This document shows, one piece after another, positions 1-5,655 of a stretch of 5,655 nt of DNA (position 1 is its first letter; every line of letters starts with the position of its first letter). The notes beneath the pieces are model-generated. The model saw only the letters and a program-made list of their open reading frames with translations. It searched no databases and was not told the origin of the DNA. The stretch lies in assembly GCA_913040875.1 (NCBI GenBank), contig CAJWHX010000250.1, positions 1 through 5,655 on the forward strand. Reading direction: 5' to 3'. This DNA comes from an uncultured Pseudomonadota bacterium (lineage in GTDB: Bacteria; Myxococcota; UBA796). Both the position numbers and the translations under genes were made by a program.

Positions 1-1
1 C

Positions 2-1417
2 ATTGGGAATGTCTATTTGGGAAAGGTTGTAAGAGTCCTTCCCGGAATGCAAGCCGCATTTGTTGAAATAGGACTAGAGAGAGCTGCATTTTTGTACGCT
101 GGAGACATCTACACCGACTTCATTGAAAGAACGATGGACTCTGAACCAACGAACGATGAGGATGACCACACTGTCATAGAAGCAACCTCTCAAGCAAATC
201 CACACAAGGGAATCCCACCCATCTCCGATTTGGTGAAGGAAGGTCAAGAGATTCTGGTGCAAGTGTCTAAGGATCCAATCAGCACCAAAGGCGCTAGGGT
301 AAAGACGCATATCACACTCCCTGGTAGATTCACTGTGTGTATGCCAACAGTCGATAATATCGGCATATCAAAAAAGATAGCCAAAGAGAAGGAACGAAGA
401 AAGTTGCGAGACTTTGTGCAAAAGAACCGCGAAAAAGGATGTGGTTTCATCGTTCGAACAATTTGTCAGGGTCAGCCACTGAGTTCGTTAGAACAAGACA
501 TGACCTATTTACAAAACATTTGGAAAAAGATCAAAAATAGAAAGCAAAGTGCCAAGGCCCCAGCCATATTGCATCAGGACCAAGATCTAGCATTGCGGGT
601 TGTTCGCGATTCTTTTACCGCTGATGTCGATAGGATGTTCATCGACAACAAAGAACTCTTCAACACAATTGTAAAGTTTGTCGACATCTTTGCCAGTCAG
701 CTAAAAAATCGCATCCGTTTGTACAAAAACACCGCACCCATCTTTGACACATTCAATATTGAGCCGATGATATCCAGAACACTCGATCGAAAAGTCTGGC
801 TAAAATCTGGCGGCTACCTCATTATTGATCAAACAGAGGCTTTGACCGCCATTGATGTCAACTCTGGACGATTTGTCGGACAAAAGACGCTCGAAGATAC
901 GACCTTACTGATTAATCTTGAAGCCGTTGACGAAATCAGCAACCAACTCCGTCTTCGCAACATCGGTGGAATCATCGTTCTCGACTACATTGATATGGAA
1001 AAGGCGGAAAATCGGGAACGGGTCTACAAGGCTATGGAGGAGGCACTCCGTCACGACCGTGCTCGAACAAATCTCTTAAAGATTTCGGATCTGGGTTTGA
1101 TTGAAATGACACGCAAAAGGGTTCAAGAGGATTTGGTCTCAAGCATCTCTCAAACCTGCCCCTATTGTCTGGGAACCGGTACAATTCGAGATACGCAAAC
1201 AGTTGTCTATGACATCTTAAGAGAAATCAAACGGATCCACGCTCGAAACAAACGATCAGAGTCAATCTTTGTCAATACGAATCCAGAAGTTGCAGATATG
1301 CTCTATAGCCTTGAATTATCCACCATAGAGATATTGGAAAAGGAGTTTGATCAGCGTGTTGTGGTTCGGGCCCTGGGTCATTATCACATCCAGCAATATG
1401 AAGTGTACGCACAGTAG
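2..1417 (+). CDS. rng: Ribonuclease G (RNase E/G family), 5'-truncated
   Basis: This is an endoribonuclease of the RNase E/G family, which cleaves single-stranded A/U-rich RNA and matures rRNA 5' ends in the cytoplasm. The frame is already open at position 2 and reads IGNVYLGKVVRVLPGMQAAF, the S1 domain of RNase G, so the true start lies upstream. By comparison with E. coli RNase G roughly 35-40 residues are missing; the TTG at 17 is an internal leucine. The two Mg2+-binding aspartates of the DNase I-like subdomain are visible in AIDVNSGRF (Asp at 854-856) and VLDYIDM (Asp at 983-985). The zinc-link motif CPYCLGTGT has cysteines at 1157-1159 and 1166-1168. The protein ends soon after the small domain and has no RNase E degradosome tail, so it is RNase G rather than RNase E. 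An acidic insertion (nt 119-205) lies in the S1 region. The recD2-like gene follows after 14 nt. Family assignment is very secure. Confidence 0.96.
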   Translation: MGNVYLGKVVRVLPGMQAAFVEIGLERAAFLYAGDIYTDFIERTMDSEPTNDEDDHTVIEATSQANPHKGIPPISDLVKEGQEILVQVSKDPISTKGARVKTHITLPGRFTVCMPTVDNIGISKKIAKEKERRKLRDFVQKNREKGCGFIVRTICQGQPLSSLEQDMTYLQNIWKKIKNRKQSAKAPAILHQDQDLALRVVRDSFTADVDRMFIDNKELFNTIVKFVDIFASQLKNRIRLYKNTAPIFDTFNIEPMISRTLDRKVWLKSGGYLIIDQTEALTAIDVNSGRFVGQKTLEDTTLLINLEAVDEISNQLRLRNIGGIIVLDYIDMEKAENRERVYKAMEEALRHDRARTNLLKISDLGLIEMTRKRVQEDLVSSISQTCPYCLGTGTIRDTQTVVYDILREIKRIHARNKRSESIFVNTNPEVADMLYSLELSTIEILEKEFDQRVVVRALGHYHIQQYEVYAQ

Positions 1418-1431
1418 ACCGAAGATCCCTC

Positions 1432-3624
1432 GTGAGTGCAGACACATCTATCCAAGGTGAAGTTCAAAAACTGGACTACAAGTCAGAAGAGTCTGCATTC
1501 GCTGTTGTACGGATTCAAACAGACACTGGTAGCGTCACCGCGACTGGACCCATTGGGCATTTGGTACCGGGAATGATGGTTTCACTCAGTGGGACTTGGA
1601 CCTTCTCTCCTGCTTATGGAGAGCAATTCGAAGCCAAACAAGCATTGGTTGAATCGCCGCAGACGCTTGGCGGCATCCGGCTTTATCTACAGGCTCAAAT
1701 GCAAGGTGTCGGCACCAAAACTGCTGCACGTATTGTCGCACATTTTGGACTACAAACGGTTGAGATACTCAACACTACCCCCCTTCGACTATCAGAAGTA
1801 AAAGGAATCAGTAAAAATAAAGCTCAAAGTATTGCTGAGCAATGGCAACATGACGTCCAGACTAGAGAATTACAGATCATGCTTCGCGGATATGGACTGA
1901 GCACGAATATTTGTCTGAGGTTGATTCGAAAATACAAAAGCGAAGCGCTGAGAATCGTCCTTGAGCATCCTTACCAACTGTGTGATGACTTTAAAGGGAT
2001 TGGCTTCAAGACAGCGGACTCGATTGCAATTCAACAAGGCATGCCCCTCAATCATCCCGATCGAATCCGTGCCATCTTGCTTCACGTATTGAAATCCCAA
2101 GAACAAGATGGACACTGCTACACTTCTGAAGAGGACATACGTCTCAAAGCCTGTGAGTTCAGTGTTGGTTCAGGGGATTTGGAAACCGCAATACGAGACA
2201 ACATACAACGTGGTGACTTATACTTTGATTCAAGTGAACGATTGTTTGCAAGGCCCATCGTCTACCACACAGAACGGAAGATTGCGACCTTATTACTCAG
2301 AAATGTCAAATACCCTCGACCTCATGCGCACCCAAGAGATGAACTACAGACTTCCGATGTCCTTCTGAATACAGAGCAACACCATGCTGTTCAAACAGCC
2401 TTTGAGTTCGGAGTCAGTGTAATTACCGGTGGACCAGGAACGGGTAAAACCACTACGGTACGCAGCATCACAGACCATGCACAATCTTTAGATGAGACCT
2501 GGCTTCTGGCAGCACCAACGGGTAGAGCCGCCAAAAGACTGAGTGAAGCCACTGGAATGGAGGCCCAAACCCTACATCGATTGTTGAAAATTAATGAGGC
2601 TGGTATCTTTCAACACAATGCTGACAATCCGATTGAATGCGATGGCATTTTGGTCGATGAAGCCAGTATGCTCGACATATGGTTGCTCAACGCCCTCCTC
2701 AGTGCCATCAAACCACATTCTAGACTGGTCTTGGTTGGAGATGTCAATCAGCTCCCAAGTGTCGGTACGGGACAAACTCTTCACGATATCATCCAATCTC
2801 AGGCCGTACCGGTTACGCAATTAACTAGAATCTATCGTCAAGCACAAAACTCAAGCATTATTCAAAATGCACATCGGATCAACAGTGCCAGTCTACCCAT
2901 CAGTTCAGAACAGCAAGACTTCGAAGGGTTACAAAAGGACTTTTTTATCATTGATAGAGAAACCCAAGAGCAATCTTTACAAACCCTCCTACACATCTTG
3001 AAAACAAAAATCCCCTCTCTTGGCTATTCCCCCCTACAGGATGTTCAAGTCTTAACACCTATGCACGGTGGAATCCTAGGAACACAAAATCTAAACCGCT
3101 CAATACAAGAACTGATCAATCCTACTGGAGAAGAGTGCACCATCGCCAGTAAACTGTTTAGAGTAAACGATCGCGTCATTCAACTGAAGAATGATTACGA
3201 ACAAGGTATCTTCAATGGAGATGTCGGTACGATCCGGCATATTGAAAACAATACTGTATACATTGAATTTGACGGATATCGCCCAACAAAACCGCCCAAC
3301 TCGTTTCTATATCCGGCTACATGGATTGGATTGACAACGACCCAAATGCAATACGTTGATTTGGCGTATGCGATCTCCATCCACAAAAGCCAAGGATCTG
3401 AATATCCTGTCGTCCTGATGACCATTCACAAAGCGCATTGGATCATGCTGCGTAGAAAACTTGTATATACCGGTATCACACGAGCAAAAAGTTTCTGCTG
3501 TGTCATCGGTTCTCAATGGGCACTCAATACAGCCGTAGAACAGCATCACATTGACGATGATGGTACACGACGAACAGGTTTGGCCAGATGGCTTCAACAA
3601 GATCTGGAGCCCCCATCCGTTTAA
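1432..3624 (+). CDS. recD2: RecD2-type ATP-dependent DNA helicase (RecD-like, SF1B)
   Basis: This is a complete 730-residue helicase of the RecD2/YrrC group, stand-alone RecD homologues that unwind DNA 5' to 3' and work in DNA repair without RecBC. The order fits RecD2: an N-terminal OB-like segment (residues 9-75), helix-hairpin-helix repeats (MQGVGTKTAARI at 90-101, VKGISKNKAQSI at 123-134, FKGIGFKTADSI at 187-198), then the helicase core. Core motifs are Walker A GGPGTGKT (333-340), APTGRAAKRL (361-370), Walker B ILVDEASM (406-413), GDVNQLPS (436-443), TRIYRQ (465-470), AISIHKSQGSEYP (647-659) and VYTGITRAK (678-686). The long N-terminal region separates it from the RecD subunit of RecBCD. 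The start is GTG, 14 nt after the rng stop, with only a weak purine stretch (GAAGA) as ribosome binding site, which suggests shared transcription and possibly coupled translation. No catalytic motif is missing. An annotation of 'exodeoxyribonuclease V alpha subunit' would be misleading. Confidence 0.95.
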   Translation: MSADTSIQGEVQKLDYKSEESAFAVVRIQTDTGSVTATGPIGHLVPGMMVSLSGTWTFSPAYGEQFEAKQALVESPQTLGGIRLYLQAQMQGVGTKTAARIVAHFGLQTVEILNTTPLRLSEVKGISKNKAQSIAEQWQHDVQTRELQIMLRGYGLSTNICLRLIRKYKSEALRIVLEHPYQLCDDFKGIGFKTADSIAIQQGMPLNHPDRIRAILLHVLKSQEQDGHCYTSEEDIRLKACEFSVGSGDLETAIRDNIQRGDLYFDSSERLFARPIVYHTERKIATLLLRNVKYPRPHAHPRDELQTSDVLLNTEQHHAVQTAFEFGVSVITGGPGTGKTTTVRSITDHAQSLDETWLLAAPTGRAAKRLSEATGMEAQTLHRLLKINEAGIFQHNADNPIECDGILVDEASMLDIWLLNALLSAIKPHSRLVLVGDVNQLPSVGTGQTLHDIIQSQAVPVTQLTRIYRQAQNSSIIQNAHRINSASLPISSEQQDFEGLQKDFFIIDRETQEQSLQTLLHILKTKIPSLGYSPLQDVQVLTPMHGGILGTQNLNRSIQELINPTGEECTIASKLFRVNDRVIQLKNDYEQGIFNGDVGTIRHIENNTVYIEFDGYRPTKPPNSFLYPATWIGLTTTQMQYVDLAYAISIHKSQGSEYPVVLMTIHKAHWIMLRRKLVYTGITRAKSFCCVIGSQWALNTAVEQHHIDDDGTRRTGLARWLQQDLEPPSV

Positions 3625-3709
3625 TGCTTCGATAAAAAGTCGATATTCCTTCCGTCAAAACATGGTCTGAATAACGATTTCAATCTGCACAACGCGAAGA
3701 GTTATCCGT

Positions 3710-3715
3710 TATAGT
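3710..3715 (+). promoter_or_regulatory. Weak candidate -10 element before the lipoprotein gene
   Basis: TATAGT here matches five of six bases of the sigma70 -10 consensus, 35 nt before the lipoprotein ATG. No good -35 box lies at 16-18 nt spacing (GCACAA at 3687-3692), so this is only a candidate. A second AT-rich hexamer, TAGAAT at 3725-3730, would place transcription start almost on the ribosome binding site and is less likely. The 125-nt gap is the longest non-coding stretch in the window, so a promoter is expected somewhere in it. Confidence 0.25.
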
Positions 3716-3738
3716 ATGGTTAAATAGAATAGGTTTCT

Positions 3739-3745
3739 GAAGGTG
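3739..3745 (+). promoter_or_regulatory. Ribosome binding site of the lipoprotein gene
   Basis: GAAGGTG, with its AAGG core ending 6 nt before the ATG at 3750, supports that start codon. The start also places a lipobox cysteine at residue 14, which fits a short lipoprotein signal. Confidence 0.6.
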
Positions 3746-3749
3746 TTTT

Positions 3750-4985
3750 ATGCAACTACTTCCTTTAATTTGGATGGTATCCATCGGGTGTACATCAGAT
3801 AAAGAGCTCGATCCAGCAGATGATCAAGACCACTTTGTATCCAATACTTCTGTACGAATTGTCCAACCGGAAAATGGTGCTGTCGTCGAGGATAGTTTTT
3901 ATCTTCAGTATGAAGCCGGTCAAGATATGGCTCATCTAGAATTTTGGATGGATGGAGTCTTTTCAACCACACTCGACAAAAGCGCCACTGAAACACTGGT
4001 CCATTTGACTGAAGGCCCCCATACACTCAGCGTAAAATCATTGGATGCCAATACTGAAGTGCTCCAAGAACACTCCATCATCGTAACTGTACCCTCGGAT
4101 TTCTGGGTCGCCATCACCTCACCTGCGGACGGCTCTACCGTTACCAACCCCGTTCAGTTCACCGTAGCATCCTCTGACAATATCGATTCTGTCGAGATTT
4201 TTTCGGACGACTGGTCCTTGGGTACCTTGAATGCTGGAGATGTCTTAACCTACAACTTTTCGGGAACTGGTTATCCAAGAGATATACAGGCTGTTGGCTA
4301 TGTAAATGACGTCGTGGAAGCTGAACACAACATCACCGTTACAGTTGATGCCGGTACAGCCCCGTTGGAATCAGACTTCAATGACTATGTCAATACGATC
4401 ATCCCAACCTATCCCACAGATGGTTCCTATGGATATTACTGGCCGAGTTCTGGTGGGTGGCTCGGTACGACTGAAGACATCTATTACAACGGTACCTTGG
4501 TAGCATCCGGAGATCCAAGCAACCAAAGTTACTGTGTCGGTTTAACTTTTGAGGTCTTTATGAAGGCTTGGGTGACCATCGATACAGAATGGGACGGGGA
4601 TGGCACCATCAATGGTATGACCGTCGACGACCTATATGAATTTCGCTTGGATTGGTACGTTCGAGATTTATTCGGGGCTGGACCTTCCGATGGAGTTGAA
4701 ACATATGGAATCGGTGAACTGGTAACCGATTGGAACGATGTCCAAGAGGGCGACTTCATTCAGTTTTGGCGAAACTCCGGTTCTGGTCACAATGCTATAT
4801 TTATCGATTGGGAATGGGATATGGATGGAAATACCATCGGTTTCTTATATTGGTCGACCCAAAATTCAACAGATGGTATCGGATACAATTCTGAATATTT
4901 TGGTTCATCAGGGTCAACGGTCAATCCTCAATATTTTTTCCCTGCTCGTGTCTATACACCTGAGAATTGGATATCATGGCAATAG
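3750..4985 (+). CDS. Predicted lipoprotein with two Ig-like repeats and a C-terminal NlpC/P60- or CHAP-like domain
   Basis: This 411-residue protein is probably exported and lipid-anchored. A short hydrophobic start (MQLLPLIWMVSIGC) ends in a lipobox-like SIGC with Cys14, followed by an acidic linker (DKELDPADDQD). The signal is unusual in lacking N-terminal lysine or arginine. Two Ig-like repeats follow: about 34-114, opening VRIVQPENGAVV, and about 118-199, opening VAITSPADGSTV; each ends in a I-x-V-T-V strand. The C-terminal region (about 208-411) has SYCVGLTFEVF with Cys262 at the start of a predicted helix, then VQEGDFIQFWRNSGSGHNAIF with His347, and YWSTQNSTDGIGY further on. The Cys then GDF...GH order is that of papain-fold NlpC/P60 and CHAP peptidases/amidases, which cut peptidoglycan peptides or other amide bonds. 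Cys14 and Cys262 are the only cysteines. The proposed role, envelope peptidase or amidase, is inference; I recognise no named gene. The VWA gene follows after 42 nt. Confidence 0.7.
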   Translation: MQLLPLIWMVSIGCTSDKELDPADDQDHFVSNTSVRIVQPENGAVVEDSFYLQYEAGQDMAHLEFWMDGVFSTTLDKSATETLVHLTEGPHTLSVKSLDANTEVLQEHSIIVTVPSDFWVAITSPADGSTVTNPVQFTVASSDNIDSVEIFSDDWSLGTLNAGDVLTYNFSGTGYPRDIQAVGYVNDVVEAEHNITVTVDAGTAPLESDFNDYVNTIIPTYPTDGSYGYYWPSSGGWLGTTEDIYYNGTLVASGDPSNQSYCVGLTFEVFMKAWVTIDTEWDGDGTINGMTVDDLYEFRLDWYVRDLFGAGPSDGVETYGIGELVTDWNDVQEGDFIQFWRNSGSGHNAIFIDWEWDMDGNTIGFLYWSTQNSTDGIGYNSEYFGSSGSTVNPQYFFPARVYTPENWISWQ

Positions 4986-5018
4986 GCGCACTGTCCCATC
5001 TGATTTGCACACACAACT

Positions 5019-5022
5019 GGAG
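5019..5022 (+). promoter_or_regulatory. Ribosome binding site of the VWA gene
   Basis: GGAG lies 5 nt before the ATG at 5028, the best Shine-Dalgarno match in the window. It fixes the start of a reading frame that has no stop codon before the window end. No terminator or promoter is apparent in the 42 nt after the lipoprotein stop, so the two genes may be co-transcribed. Confidence 0.7.
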
Positions 5023-5027
5023 TTTTC

Positions 5028-5655
5028 ATGTCGGAACTTGAACCCAACAACAATGAACACAACGAAGAAATTGATCCCCTCGGATCTGTTACTCGGAGCA
5101 AGTTACACTTCTTTTGGATTGCAGACTGCTCGGGTTCAATGGCAGCCCAAGGAAAAATCGAGGCTTTAAACAATGCCATCCAAGAGTGTATTCCCGCAAC
5201 AAAGGAAGCCGCTGAAAACAATCCCTTTGCAGATATGGTCGTTCGAGCCATATCCTTTTCAAACGGAGCTCGATGGCACATCGAAACGGAAACCCCAGTC
5301 GACTCCTTTACTTGGAAAGATTTGTCACCAGGTGGTGTCACAGATCTGGGGTCCGCCATCCGCCTTCTATCAAGTGAGTTACAACCCGAAAAAATGGGGC
5401 AACGTGCGTTGCCACCTGTATTGGTTCTTCTCAGTGATGGAGCCCCCACGGACGAATGGGAAAAGGAACTCAACGCATGGCTCCCTTCACATAGCACTCA
5501 TGTAATCTCAGGGCGCAAGGGTGACCTGCCTGACGCTGACGTGTACGTGTGCAACTACGACCTCATGTCGTGGAGGCAAGACCAACTGCACGGCATCTGC
5601 CCACAGATTGTGGTGCTTGACGAGTCACACTACGTGAAGAACTACAAGGCGAAGC
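5028..5655 (+). CDS. TerY-like VWA domain protein, 3' part replaced by SNF2 helicase-like sequence and cut by the window end
   Basis: The frame is open for 209 codons from ATG to the window end. After a hydrophilic leader (residues 1-25), a von Willebrand A domain begins at LHFFWIADCSGSM. All three parts of the metal-ion-dependent adhesion site are present: DxSxS (D33, S35, S37), the threonine in PGGVTDLGSAI (T105), and the aspartate in VLLSDGAPTDEW (D137). Spacing and wording match the TerY-type cytoplasmic VWA proteins, which often sit beside a PP2C phosphatase and a protein kinase and act as metal-dependent protein-binding modules in stress or signalling systems. There is no signal peptide. 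A normal family member would continue with further strands after DEWEKEL. Here the chain instead passes, near residues 151-162, into sequence resembling an SNF2 helicase (annotated separately). The VWA call is secure for residues 26-150; the gene's true 3' end is unknown. Confidence 0.85.
   Translation, partial: MSELEPNNNEHNEEIDPLGSVTRSKLHFFWIADCSGSMAAQGKIEALNNAIQECIPATKEAAENNPFADMVVRAISFSNGARWHIETETPVDSFTWKDLSPGGVTDLGSAIRLLSSELQPEKMGQRALPPVLVLLSDGAPTDEWEKELNAWLPSHSTHVISGRKGDLPDADVYVCNYDLMSWRQDQLHGICPQIVVLDESHYVKNYKAK
5484..5655 (+). other. SNF2-family helicase-like fragment joined in frame to the VWA gene
   Basis: The translated segment contains SGRKGDLPDADVYVCNYDL and, after a short spacer, QIVVLDESHYVKN. 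This is the arrangement of SNF2/SMARCAL-like helicases, common in phages: a conserved NYDL motif, then the Walker B DExH box (here DESH, residues 198-201) followed by KN. Walker A and the rest of the helicase are absent, so this is an internal piece, not a working enzyme. Third-position G+C is 39/48 in codons 5511-5654 against 20/48 in the 48 codons before, so the source genome differs. The exact join is uncertain within about 5478-5515. It could be an assembly chimera, a recombination product or a true fusion; I favour the first. Confidence 0.7.

Larger units (their letters stand above)
3625..3749. other. Intergenic region with short direct and inverted repeats
   Basis: This non-coding gap separates the helicase gene from the lipoprotein gene. 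It holds a direct repeat TCGATA (3629-3634 and 3640-3645, 11 nt apart, about one helical turn) and an inverted pair ATAACG (3671-3676) / CGTTAT (3707-3712) whose right arm overlaps the candidate -10 element. There is no GC-rich hairpin followed by a T-run, so no rho-independent terminator can be called for the helicase gene. The repeats are short enough to be chance in AT-rich DNA. Confidence 0.4.

Noticed and set aside
17..19. TTG at 17 as the start codon of the ribonuclease gene
   Set aside because: The frame is open upstream to position 2 and encodes the conserved S1-domain residues IGNVY directly before it, so TTG is an internal Leu codon of a truncated gene.
1432..3624. Reading the helicase as the RecD subunit of a RecBCD complex
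   Set aside because: The long N-terminal region with helix-hairpin-helix repeats is typical of stand-alone RecD2, and no recB or recC is adjacent.
3625..3660. Rho-independent terminator after the helicase gene
   Set aside because: The only hairpin possible is a four-base TCGA stem without a following T-run.
4738..5169. 143-codon plus-strand frame bridging the lipoprotein and VWA genes
   Set aside because: It overlaps two genes with clear domain motifs in other frames and its translation has no family resemblance.
4952..5497. 181-codon open frame on the minus strand
   Set aside because: It lies antisense to the lipoprotein 3' end and the well-supported VWA gene and shows no recognisable domain; it is a shadow frame.
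5173..5505. 110-codon plus-strand frame inside the VWA gene
   Set aside because: The frame from 5028 carries the full VWA metal site over the same bases; this frame is noise.
5460..5520. A frameshift as the cause of the odd C-terminus of the VWA protein
   Set aside because: The SNF2-like motifs are in the same frame as the VWA motifs with no stop between them, so the change is in sequence origin, not reading frame.

Overview
The window reads as a fragment of a Gram-negative bacterial chromosome or metagenome contig with about 45-50% G+C. It begins inside one gene and ends inside another. All four coding regions lie on the + strand, packed closely. RNase G, RecD2 and a short-signal lipoprotein with Ig-like repeats fit a deltaproteobacterial or Myxococcota-like lineage. 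The RNase G core, with its acidic insertion and 'LPGRFTVCMPTVDNIGIS' stretch, resembles my memory of RNase G from that group. This taxonomic guess is low confidence.

Layout. Positions 2-1417 hold a 5'-truncated ribonuclease G (RNA processing and decay). It is followed after 14 nt by a complete RecD2-type 5'-3' DNA helicase (1432-3624), probably in the same transcription unit. A 125-nt gap (3625-3749) with weak promoter-like and repeat features leads to a 411-residue predicted lipoprotein (3750-4985). This protein has two Ig-like repeats and a C-terminal domain resembling NlpC/P60 or CHAP cysteine peptidases/amidases. After 42 nt and a good ribosome binding site, a TerY-like von Willebrand A (VWA) domain protein starts at 5028 and stays open to the window end.

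The most notable signal is at the far right. The VWA frame is normal through its third metal-site motif (SDGAPTD), then passes without frame loss into sequence resembling the core of an SNF2-family helicase (NYDL, then DESHYVKN). By hand count, G+C at third codon positions rises from 20/48 to 39/48 across position 5511. This is either a chimeric contig end (which I favour), a recent recombination or insertion, or a real VWA-SNF2 fusion.

The first two genes are housekeeping nucleic-acid enzymes. The lipoprotein probably acts at the cell envelope. The VWA protein belongs to a family found in stress or signalling operons (TerY-P type), but its downstream partners are not in the window. I saw no RNA genes, CRISPR arrays, insertion sequences or convincing terminators.
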